Part shown: piece after piece, positions 13,400 through 24,637 of the stretch
Layout: every line of letters begins with the position of its first letter
Numbering within the stretch: the first letter of the stretch is position 1
Assembly (NCBI RefSeq): GCF_947179515.1
Contig: NC_067485.1
Span: forward strand, 72,797,646-72,861,645
Direction: 5' to 3'
From: Apodemus sylvaticus
Lineage: Eukaryota; Chordata; Mammalia; Rodentia; Muridae
DNA: 64,000 bases
Made by a program: the position numbers and the translations under genes
Notes under the pieces: model-generated
Told to the model about the DNA's origin: nothing
What the model saw: the letters and a program-made list of their open reading frames with translations, nothing else
The model's database searches: none

Positions 13400-14216
13400 C
13401 ACGTCCTAAAAAGAACATAATTTAAAAAGTCAGGCCAATATGACACCTTCGGAGCACAGATAAACTTCTAGAGCAAGCCTAGGATATCTTATTACAACTT
13501 AAGCACAAAAAAATGGCCTTTCATTCAATCTTATAGAAATGATACAGGACTTTAAAGAGGAAATTAATAAATCCTGTGAAGAAATACAGGACATAAGCCC
13601 AACAGGTAGAGGTCTTTAAAGTGGAAACAAATAAATCCTTTAAAAATATACAGAGTAATACAAATAAACAGGTGAAAGAAATAAATAAAACCATGAAAGA
13701 CCAGGAAGTCGAAATAGGAGCAATAAAGAAAACACAAACTGATGGAATCCTGGAGTTGGAAAACCTGGGGAAGAGAATAGGAACAATGGATGCAAGCATA
13801 ACTAAAAGAATACAGGAGATGGAAGAAAGAATCTCAGGCATAGAAGCTACAATACAAGAAATAAATCTGTCAAAAAATGGTAAATCTAAAAAGTTCCTGA
13901 CACAAAATATCCTGGAAATCTGTGATATCATTAAATGACCTAACTTAAGAATAATTGGAATAGAAGAAGAAGAGTCTCACCTTCAAGGCCCTGAAAATAT
14001 TCTGAACAAAATAACAAAACACTTTCTCAACCTAAAGAAGGAGAAACAACCTATAAAGCAAACCTATAGAACACAAAATAGACTGGACCAGAAATGAACA
14101 TCCTACCAACACAGAATAATCAAAACAGAAAATTTACTGAAAAAAAAAAGAATACTAAATTTCCCAAGGTAAAGAGGTAAGATAATATACAGAAGCATAC
14201 CTATTATATTCACACA
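13400..14216 (+). mobile_element. L1 ORF1 fragment
   Basis: The plus-strand open frame at 13621-13938 contains the ORF1 coiled-coil pattern (heptads rich in Lys, Glu, Ile and Asn, with 'RIQEMEERISGIE' typical of L1 ORF1p) and the start of the next domain. The frame is broken before and after. It is a remnant, not a host gene. Confidence 0.85.
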
Positions 14217-14990
14217 AATGCAAATCAAAACAACCCTAAGATTTCATTTTACACCTGTCAGAATGGCTAAGATTAAAAATTCAGGAGACAGCAGGTGTTG
14301 GAGAGGGTGCGGAGAAAGAGGAACACTCCTCCACTGCTGGTGGGGTTGCAAATTGGTACAACCACTCTGGAAAGCAGTCTGGCGGTTCCTCCGAAAACTG
14401 GGCACCTCACTTCCAGAAGATCCTGCTATACCACTCCTGGGCATATACCCAGAGGATTCCCCACCATGTAATAAGGATACATGCTCTACTATGTTCATAG
14501 CAGCCCTATTTATAATTGCCAGATGCTGGAAAGAACCCAGGTATCCCTCAACAGAAGAGTGGATGCAAAAAATGTGGTATATCTACACAATGGAGTGTAC
14601 TATTCAGCCATTAGAAACAATGAATTCATGAAATTTTTAGGCAAATGGATGGAGCTAGAGAACATCATACTAAGTGAGGTAACCCAGACTCAAAAGGTGA
14701 ATCATGGTATGCACTCACTAATAAGTGGTTATTAACCTAGAAAACTGGAATACCCAAAACATAATCCACACATCAAATGAGATACAAGAAGAAAGCAGGA
14801 GTGGTCCCTGGTTCTGGAAAGACTCAGTGAAACAGTATTTGGCAAAACCAGAACGGGAAACTGGGAAGGGGTGGGAGGGAGGACAGGGGAAGAGAAGGGG
14901 GCTTACGGGACTTTCGGGGAGGGGGGGGCTAGAAAAGGGGAAATCATTTGAAATGTAAATAAATTATATCGAATAAAAAAAAAAGAAAAA
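14217..14990 (+). mobile_element. Young 5'-truncated L1 (ORF2 C-terminus plus 3' UTR)
   Basis: It begins in ORF2 at 'MQIKTTLRFH' and runs to an A-rich tail. The Cys-rich C-terminus (CWRGCGERGTLLHCWWGC) is intact. A 2-nt insertion at about 14,595-14,598, compared with the copy at 58,500-59,300, shifts the frame, so the last part of ORF2 is read in another frame (to 14,735). The 3' UTR is nearly identical to the copy at 59,040-59,307, so both belong to the same young subfamily. It sits between an ORF1 piece and an older ORF2 piece. Confidence 0.9.
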
Positions 14991-14994
14991 TAAA

Positions 14995-16615
14995 ATAACT
15001 TCAGAAGAAATCAATATCTGTGACCTCAAACTGTACTGCAGAGCAATAAGGATAAAACTGCCTGGTGTTGGTATAGAAACAAAAGTATGGCTACATGGTA
15101 TCTACTCAAAGACTTGGTACAACCACTCTGGAAAACAATTCGGTGGTTTCTCCCAATACTAGGAATACCTCAAGACCCAAATTTACTACTTCTAGGCATA
15201 TACCCAAACATGTTCCACCATTCCACAAATACACTTCCATAGCAATGTTCATAACAATTTAATTTGTAATATCCAGAAACTAGATACAACCTAGGTGTTC
15301 CTTAACTTAAGAATGGACAAAAAATATGTGATATATCTAAAACTGAAATACTATTCTGCCATGAAAACCAAAGACATTTTGAATTTTTCAGGTAGAGATG
15401 AATCTTGAGAATATCAAGATTCCCAAAAGGACACGAAAAGTATGTATACGCATATAATTGAATATTTGCAATAAAATAAAGAACACTCATGCTGCATTCC
15501 ACAAATCCAAGGAGGCTAGGCAGAAAGAGGGCACAAACAAGGATGATTGAGACTCACTTAGAAGGAAGAATGGAGTAGTGGTGGAAGGTAGATGGAGAGA
15601 GGGAATATTGTGGGAGAGAATAATTGAAGGAGAGAGGGGGTTGGTGTGTTGAGGAGTGTGGAGGGGGATAGGGGATGTCAGGATTGCCATAAGAATTACT
15701 GGAAAATGCAAATTACTGGGTAGCAGGAAGGTAGGATGGATCTCCAGGAGAGACAAAGAAATGGGGTAGGGGAGGAGCCCTAAATCAATGGGGGCGTCCT
15801 TAGCAGTGACTCACAACATTTAGGATATGGAGCCTTATTAGGCAGCCTCCTGTGGCCAGGCAGGATCTTCAGTCTGGCAATAGGGACACAACCAACTCAC
15901 AAAATTTTTGAGAGAAATCTTGTTCTTTTTCCAAGAAATAGAGGGACTGTGGATGAAGCAGAGTTTGAGAGAACAGCTAACCAATCACTATCCCAACTTG
16001 AAATGCATCCCATTGACAAGCACTAAACCCTGACATTATTAATGATACTCTGTTATACTTGCAGGCTAGAATCTAGCATGACTGTGCATTATAAGGCTCC
16101 AACAGCCAACTCACACACACAGATGCCCACACCTTCAGCCAAATAGTGGAAGGATTTGGGGCCTCTTCAGAAAGAATAAAAGGAATGATAGTAATAAAAT
16201 AGAATAAAAGGGGATAGTAATACCAACAATTCAACTATGGTGGACCTTTGGGAATCTCAAGAGACTGAACCACCAACCAGATAACTTAAACAGGACCTGG
16301 GCGCCTCCCTACACATATGTAGCAGATGTGCAGCTTGGTTATTTTGTATGTCCTGAACAACTGGAGCGGGATCTATCCCAAAATCTATGTTATATACTTG
16401 GGATATATTCATCTAGCTGGGCTGCCTTGTCTGGTCCCAGTAGAAAAGGAAGGTCATAGCCCTGCAGAGCCTTGAAGTGCCAGGGAGGCAGAAAGCCAGT
16501 GTGCCCCCATCCACTCATAGGTCAAGGAGGGAAAGGAGGGATTGATTGTGAGAAGGGATGACAGGTGGGGGGCAGCAGTGAGTAGGATATAAACTGAATA
16601 AGTAAACATTAAATT
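14995..16615 (+). mobile_element. Old L1, internally deleted ORF2 plus 3' UTR
   Basis: Near 15,005-15,090 the sequence matches the ORF2 'DLKLYYRAIVIKTAW' region. It then jumps at about 15,115 to the C-terminal 'LVQPLWK' region, so several hundred bases are missing. A divergent 3' UTR follows to about 16,615. Confidence 0.7.
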
Positions 16616-16619
16616 AAAA

Positions 16620-17460
16620 AAGCCTGAACAAATCAATATTAAAAAAACTACAAAAATGTCATTCATTGTGTTTTGTGCTAACCAGCTACTTATCATGTGG
16701 ACTATCCTAAATTATGGTGATTCAAGAGCTTCAGAGAGGTTGAACAGGTAAGCAAAGAGGCACAATTTTATAACCAAATCTACTGCTGTCTAGAAGGGTT
16801 GTACTTAAAAAAATTGTTGATGCCCCTGTATTTAAAGTGTAACAAGTTAAGAAATGTTTAGTTGGTTGATACATTTTTTGTGTCATACTCATAGGCATTT
16901 AAATATGCATAAATTTATAAAACATATATACTCCAGATATAGAATTAAATGGCAAAGTGAAACATTTCCTTCATGAATTTGGTGAGTCAGGCTACCCCTG
17001 AGGCCGGTAAACTATAAGATCTTCGTCGAGTTATTAGTTGTGGGGCCTGCCCTTTTTGCCATTCATGCAGCCCTCCCTCCCATACTGAATGAGCAATTAT
17101 GTTTAGTAACTTCATAATCTATATTTCTGTTCACACCTGCAGTAGACCTTAAGGTCAACAGCAAGGATAGTTCCTTTTGTAAATTAGAAAAGCATTAATG
17201 TACCAGAGTCCCTCCAGGTAACATACAAATTTCCTATTACAGATACATAACATTCCAATAGCCAGAATAATAGACTCTGTGGTGTGTGCTACGTTCTTTG
17301 TGTTTCTATTATAACCTTCCTTTAAACACTTCTACTTAAGTGAACATTTGATGAGGAGAGTTCCAAAATTACAGCTGTATGAATTAGCAATTAGAAATTA
17401 CCAACATGCATATGTACTTAGCTGAATGTCCACACCTCAAGTAAACTTTTATTATGGAAA
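16620..17460. other. No gene recognised
   Basis: AT-rich sequence between two L1 copies. No exon or repeat identified. Confidence 0.4.
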
Positions 17461-17464
17461 GGGA

Positions 17465-17666
17465 AGAAAGTGTCGCAGATATGAACCCACACACCTACAG
17501 TCACTTGATATTCAACAAAGGAGCTAAAAACATCCAGTGGAAAAAAGACAGCATTTTTAACAAATGGTGCTGTATCAACCGGAGGTCAGCATAAAGAAAA
17601 ATGCAAATTGACCCATTCTTACCTCCTTGTACAAAGCTCAAGTCCAAGTGGATCAAGGATCTTCAC
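17465..17666 (+). mobile_element. Older L1, upstream part (split by nested insertion)
   Basis: ORF2 sequence from 'MNPHTYSHLIFNKG' to 'KWIKDLH'. The next codons of ORF2 appear only after the inserted young L1, at about 18,246. Confidence 0.8.
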
Positions 17667-18245
17667 ACTGGGCATATACCCAGAGGATTCCCCAGCATGA
17701 AATAAGGATACATGCTCCACTATGTTAATAGCAGCCCTATTTATAATAGCCAGAAGCTGGAAAGAACCCAGGTATCCCTCAACAGAAGAATGGATGCAAA
17801 AAATGTTGTATATATACACAATGGAGTACTATTCAGCCATTAGAAACAATGAATTCATGAAATTCGTAGGCAAATGGATGGAGCTGAAGAACATCATACT
17901 AAGTGAGGTAACCCAGTCTCAAAAGATCAATCATGGTATGCACTCACTAATAAGTGGATATTAACCTAGAAAACGGGAATACCCAAAAGATAATACACAC
18001 ATCAAATGAAGTACAAGAAGAATGGAGGAGTGGCCCCTTGTTCTGGAAAGACTCAGTGAAGCAGTATAGGGAAAAACCAGAACCGGGAAGTGGGAAGGGG
18101 TGGGTGGGAGAACAGGGGGAAGGAAGGGGACTTATGGGACTTTCGGGGAGTGGAGGTCCAGAAAAGCAGAAAACATTTGAAATGTAAATAAAAAATATAT
18201 CGAATAAAAAATAAAATAAATAAATAAATACAAAAAAAAAAAACA
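17667..18245 (+). mobile_element. Young 5'-truncated L1 nested in an older L1
   Basis: It starts at the 'GIYPEDSP' codons of ORF2, contains an open C-terminal stretch (17722-17964) and a young-type 3' UTR, and ends in an A-rich tail. The older ORF2 resumes right after the tail. I could not define a target-site duplication. Confidence 0.85.
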
Positions 18246-19885
18246 AGATACACTGAAGCTTATAGAGGAGAAAGTGGGGAAGAACCTTAAACACATAGGC
18301 ACAGGGGAAATTTTCCTGAATAGACCACCAATGGCTTATGCTCTAAGAACAAGAATCAACAAATGGGATCTCATAAAACCACAAACCTTATGTAAAGCAA
18401 AGGACACTGTCAATAGGACAAAATGGCAACCAACAGATTGGGAAAAGATCTTTACCATTCCTACATCTTGGACAGGGTTAATATCCAATATATACAAAGA
18501 ACTCAAGAAGTTAGACTCTAGGGAGTCAAATAACTCTACTAAAATGGGTACAGAGCTAAGTAGAGAAATCTCAACTGAGAAAACTCGAATGGCTCTAATG
18601 AAATGTTCATCATTCTCTGTCATCAGGGAAATGCAAATCAAAAGAACCCTGAGAGTCCACCTCACTGCAGTCAGAATGGCTAAGATGAAAACTCCTGGGG
18701 CCAGCAGATGCTGGAGAGGATGTGGAGAAAGAGGAACACTTCTTCATTGCTAGTGGGATTGCAAGCTGGTAAAACCACTCTGGAAATCAGTTTGGTGGTT
18801 CCTCAGAAAATTAGACATAGTACTACATGAGGACCTTGCTATCCAACATATAATAAAGATACATCCTCTTCCAACATATAATAAAGATACATGTTCCACT
18901 ATGTTCATAGCAGCCTTATTTATAATAGGCAGAAGCTGGAAAGAACCCAGATGTCCTTCAACAGAAGAATGGATACAGACATTGTGGCATATAGACACAA
19001 TGAAGTACTATTCAGCAATTAAAAACAAGAAATTCATGAAATACTTAGGGAAATGGATGGAACTAGAAAGTGTCATCCTGAGTGAGATAACCCAATCACA
19101 AAAGAAGACACATGGTATGCACTCATTGATAAGAGTATATTAGCCCAAAATCTCAAAATAAACAAGTTACAATTCACAGACCACAGGAAGCTCAAGAAGG
19201 AAGACCAAAAGTGGGGGTGCTTTGGTTCCTCTGAGAAAGGGAACAAAATACTCACAGGAGCAATTATGGAGACAAAGTGTGGAGCAGAGAATGAAGGAAA
19301 GGCCACCCAGAGACTGTCCTACCTCAGGATTCATCCTATAAACAGTCATCAAACCCCAAAACTGTTATGGATGAAAAGAAGAGCATACTGAAAGGAGAGT
19401 GTTATGGTTGTTTCTGGAGAGGCCCTGCCAGAGCCTTACAAATACAGAGGAAGGTGCTAATGCCAATCATTGGACTGAGCACGTGGTCCCCAATGGAGGA
19501 GTTGGAGGGCAGACTGGAGGAGCTGAAGGGGTTTGCAGCCCTATAGGAAGACTGATGATGTCAGCCAAAGAGATGCCTCAGGGCTCCCAGGGACTAAGCC
19601 ATCAACCAAAGGGTACACATGGCTCCAGCCAAAGGAGTGGCAGAGGAATACCTTATTGGGCATCTGTGGGGAAAGCGGGCCTTTGTCCTGTGAAGGCTCA
19701 ATCGATGCCCCAGTAAGGGGAAATGGATGGGGTATGGTGGTGGGAGTGGGTTGGGTGTAAGGTCATATTCTTGGAGGCAGAGGGGGGAAGTATGGGTTGG
19801 GGGTTTTCGGGGGGGGGGAACCAGGAAACGGTTCATTTGAAATGTAAATGAAGAATATATTAAATAAAATAATAATAATAATGGC
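18246..19885 (+). mobile_element. Older L1, downstream part (ORF2 C-terminal third and Lx-like 3' UTR)
   Basis: An open frame at 18274-18753 (159 codons) covers ORF2 from the 'GTGEIFLNR' region to the GERGTLLHC motif, and another at 18901-19143 covers the last 80 codons. A 28-bp tandem duplication (about 18,844-18,899) lies between them. The 3' UTR, 19,144-19,885, is of the long, older type and ends near 'tttgaaatgtaaatgaagaa'. A run of ten G lies at 19,811-19,820. Confidence 0.85.
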
Positions 19886-19889
19886 AGGA

Positions 19890-20083
19890 CGAAAGTTGCA
19901 TCCAACCTACAACAGCTGTGGAGGAATGCTATCTGTCCTACACAAGTGTTTTAAAGGGAAGTACACGTATGGATAATATTTCGGGAAGGTAATGTTCTTT
20001 CAGGCTCTAATAGCCACATGAGTCATTTCATTAGAGTTTAAATTCAGTGCACTGGCTTACTAGGCTTCCAAAGTCTGACTTAC
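19890..20083 (-). other. Sequence just 3' of the last recognised exon (intron or 3' UTR)
   Basis: On the minus strand it begins with the donor GTAAGT of exon 12. If that donor is not used, an in-frame TAA follows the last Lys codon at once. I see no AATAAA on the minus strand here, so an intron is more likely than a 3' UTR. Confidence 0.45.
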
Positions 20084-20286
20084 TTTTCAAGTTCATATTT
20101 CAATCGTTCTCCAAGTTGCAATTCTGCTCTATATTTTTCTTCAAATGTTCTCCGTTGTGCTTTCACAGAAATTGCACGAGATTTTGTTTCCACAATCTCA
20201 AGTTCAATTTCCTTATATCTATGATCCAGTGACATGATGTAATCCTGTCTTTCCTGATCTTTCTGTTGCTCAGAGGCAGCTAGTTC
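20084..20286 (-). CDS. Exon 12, coiled coil (residues 534-600)
   Basis: The acceptor follows a T-rich tract (ttcttaag) and the donor is AA|GTAAGT, a perfect consensus. The 203 nt enter in phase 0 and leave 2 nt for the next exon. The chain is Glu/Lys/Arg-rich with heptad-spaced hydrophobics, including 'RYKEIELEIVETKSRAISVK'. The continuing phase and strong donor imply at least one more coding exon. Confidence 0.85.
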
Positions 20287-21648
20287 CTTAAGAATATTAA
20301 AAAGAAACATTTTAAAGGAGGACAACCAAGGAGATTTCAAATGTATTAGGAGGAGTGGTTGGTGTTATCAAAATCTTGTATTCATGATGAAATTACCAAG
20401 ATGAAATTAAATAAATAACTTCAACTCACAGAAAGATTCTGTTTAAATTACAAATATCAATGTATATATTCCAAATAAAGGAAACACTTATTTAAAACCT
20501 AATCATCCAACAAATTATTGTGTAATTTTCTCTGCATTTGGCTCCACAAGGCAGAGAATGTGTTAAATGAAAGAGAAAGGAGTTGGAGTTCAAATTCTTT
20601 ATCAACAACTTCCAGTGGATTTAAGCAGAATTGTTTTAATAATTTCTTTCTGTGGTGCTGTAGTCAGAACCCAGGGACTTGTGGATGACAAAGAGATATA
20701 CAACCATAGGACTACAGTCTCATCCCTGAGGTATTCATATAACAATTCAAAAATTAATAATATAATTTCAGAGTAAGCCATGGAACTTATAAACAACCGA
20801 AGTACATTATCATATCCACATCACAATGATTTTCTTTCCCACCATGTTTCAATCTATCTCATAAATCACAACATTTCCTATTGAAAACTGGAATTCTGAA
20901 AGATGAATTCTTTTAGCATTAATGTCAAAACTAACAGGATTATCAATAGAAGGGTATGGCTTCTTTTTCCAGAAATCAACAAAAGAAACTGCTGTGAAAC
21001 ACAGAAGAAACACACACAATCATACAAAAAATATAATTGAATATGAATTTTGAGGTGGAGTGAATTACAGCACAGGACAAATGACTATAGTTACCCGTAA
21101 GACTTGGTTCTCTTGGTTTATTTTTTCCATGACTTGACTCCTAGCTTGCTCTTCAATGGCTTTCTTATGATTTTCTACCTCACTTCGCTCTACCATGTTC
21201 TTGTCCATATCGGCTTTGAGGCTGAGTATTTTCTCTTCAAGCTGCTTTATTCTACCCTCTTCCGCTTCACGGTTCTCCCGGGCTGCTTTCCTTTCTGCTA
21301 TTTTCTGCTCCAAAAGATTATTTTCATCTTCCTTGCATTGGCAGCGGATTAATTCTTGTTGTAGTTTTGTTTCCATACTTTCAAGCTGAGTGAAAACAAT
21401 TAATATTGTCTAGTAATGCAGTAGGCAGAAAAAAGGTTAACATAACACTAATAGCAATTTCAGCATGATTCCAATTGAATTCAACATGAATTTTGGCATG
21501 GATTCACCATGAATTTCAACAATTTCAGCATGAACCCAGGCTTTACACCTGGTTTTCCACTTCACACATTAATGAATTATTGATAAACTTAAATTTAAAA
21601 AATCCAACCAAATCAAACAAACAACACAAACTCATATATACAACAAAT

Positions 21649-21683
<35 letters not shown>

Positions 21684-21706
21684 GGAGAGAGGGGGAGAGA
21701 GAGAGG

Positions 21707-21762
<56 letters not shown>

Positions 21763-23357
21763 CCATAAGCTGTTTTCAGATCAGGAAAACTCTCTAAACA
21801 TTATTAGGTACATAAGTGAGGTTCTCATATGTCTTTTAACTAATTTAATATTGGAACGACTGTCAAATCATCATGTCAGTAACTACAGACATTTCTTCTT
21901 CACAGATAATAAAAGGAATTTAACTAGAAGTCTCATGTGAAATGAACAAAAAAAATAGAAAATGAGAAAAATAAAGCTAAAGTATATGCCCCTTTCAAGA
22001 AATGAAGAAAAAAAATATATATCCCTTCCAAGAAATGAAGAAAATACAAGCTTTTATTTTAATTTTAAAAATTGGATGCATTTCCTCTTTTTCAAAGTTT
22101 CTAATGTTTACTTCTCCTTGCTTCCTTCTATGGAGAACTCCATCTCATTTCCTTCTAGACTGAATTTTTTTCAAACATACAAACTACTTTTGAAAGTTAA
22201 TGATTCCAACTATTATTTAAACAATTACTTATCTTTGATAAAGTACTTCAAATCTGTGAAGTTTAAAGGTATACACAATAACATCTTCATATGAGTTTAA
22301 TTTTTTTTCTTGAATTATGATCAATAAAATCCAGCCTGAACCACACTGTGTTCAATAGAGGAAACTAACATGAAATTGTTTTTCCTGAACATATAGAGTC
22401 TGGGACGTGGTTCCTGTGACTCAAATTTAGGCAGGGGCATACATGCCAAATGGGTTTAGAACAGCATAGAAATTTCAAGACACAAATATGACACATTTTC
22501 AATCTAAAAGGAAAGTTCTTTTGAATATGAGCTCAAGTTTTCAAAAATTGGCAAACTCTTTATATTTACATTGTACTAAATTAGATGCAATTTTTATTTG
22601 AAAAATTAATTTAAATTCACCTTCTCTCTTAGTTTCAGTACCGTATCCTCTTCGCAGTGACTTGTACTTGAAGCATTATAACCTGAAAACTCTCCATTTT
22701 GATGTCCATCTGAGTCCTCCTCCATCATTGTGCACAGGTCCATATACCTAGACAAATATGCAAAACAATTAAGTAAACTATTATCACCATTGTATGTTTG
22801 TATATTTGTGTTGTTTTTTATGAAATCTGGCTTTAAACATTGGATCTTCCAGACTGTATTTTACAAGTATTTGCATTACAGATATAAGAATAAGCCTGGT
22901 TAGTAACTGAAGATTTTAAATTATAATCATTTAATACATTATGAATAGTAATATGGTTTATAATACTAAAGCAAAATTAATAATAATCAAAAGTGTGATT
23001 CTGTGACTATTTTAAAAGTATGAGATTGAAATAATTTTAATTTTTGAATTTTAAAATAAATACCAGGACAGACAAGTAGGAGGGGGTGATAGGAGAATGG
23101 GCAGAGGGAAGAAGGCTTAGGGAAATTATGGAGAGGGAGGAACCAGGAAAGGAAAATCATTTTGAATGTAAACAAAGAAAATTGAAAATAAAAAGTTCGA
23201 AAAAATAAAATAAAATGGTTGAAATAAAAATGGTAAATAAAGTATTAATATTGAAATCAGGAACTGAATTGTTATAAATATCATATGTCAACATATATTT
23301 TCATATATCAAAATAAATGATTTACTTATAATTTTGTTTTTAATTTCCAGGATTGTT

Positions 23358-23389
<32 letters not shown>

Positions 23390-24574
23390 AATGTGTGTGT
23401 TTGTGTGCATGTGTGGACTTTGTCTCACTGTGTATACGTACACAGGAATGCAAGTATCCTCATAGGTACAAGTACTGATACTTCAGAAGTTGTTGTTACA
23501 GGGAGTTAGATGCTACTTGAAGGTAGATGCTGGTAACTGAAATTAGATACTATTATTCTGTTGGTTAACTTTGTTTTGTTTTGTTGGTGTTGTTTATTAT
23601 TATCAACTTGACAGACACAAGTTTAATTTGAAAAGAAAGAAACTTTACTGACAAAATTATTGATTATACAATTCTAGAGACATGCCTGTGGGAACATTTT
23701 CTTAATTACCTCTGGATGGGGAAGAGGCTTAAATCATGTATACACACAAATGAATACATATGTTCAAGACACACAAACACATGCAAATAAACAACGATTC
23801 ATTCCACATAGTAGTACCAAGTATGTGTGGTGTGTGTAAGTACCTTGGTTGAATTCCAATCAAAATTAAAATTTAGAATGAAGACAAATAAAGCCTTTGA
23901 AGGATAATTGGGAAAAGAAAAGAGGACAATCAGTGCGTTAAGACATAGGGGATCAAATATAGAAATATGGGGAAAGACTTGAAAAGATTCTATGGCCCTT
24001 TGTAGGAGAAGTGTTTGAACACTTGGGCTCCAGTTACTGATGATGCTTGGGCAGGTTATGGAAACGTCAGGAGGCAGAGGCTTGCTGCTTTCCCAACTAC
24101 TGTGGACTCTGTCCCTCTGTAAACACAGCCCGTTTATTCCTTAAGTTTTCTTTGGTCATTGAATTTATCATAGCACCAGATGTGTAACTAATGCAACCTT
24201 TTAAGAAGAAATCTAGAGAACCTCCTAATGTGGTTTTCACAAAATGCAGAAGATGCAATATCATATGCAGAATGTTAAATCACAGGAAAACACTAGTCAC
24301 ACTTTAGAGAAATCAAAATTAAAATAAAAAATAAAAACAAAAGAGGCCAGCCATGTTGGGAGACTCAAAAGTTACGAGAAATTTTGTATTATTTTATTTC
24401 AGGTGATAGAATAATGACATCTTTCATGCATTACAAGTCTGAAAGTTTTCATGTTATCTATCATTCTGTGTACTCATTAAAATAGAAACAGAAAGGGCTG
24501 GAGCATGGCAGCAAGGGAGGGGATGAAGCAAGGGAAAGAGGAGAGAGAGGGGGAGGGGAAGGAATCGAGGGAGG

Positions 24575-24637
<63 letters not shown>

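Noticed and set aside
13621..13938. 105-codon coiled-coil frame as a host protein
   Set aside because: It matches the L1 ORF1p coiled coil and lies in an L1 remnant broken on both sides.
20567..20776. 69-codon plus-strand frame in the intron between exons 12 and 11
   Set aside because: No similarity. Part of it looks like a diverged SINE ('gaacccagggacttgtgga').
21493..21768. 91-codon frame ending in repeated Arg-Glu
   Set aside because: Its C-terminus is a translation of the CA and GA microsatellite.
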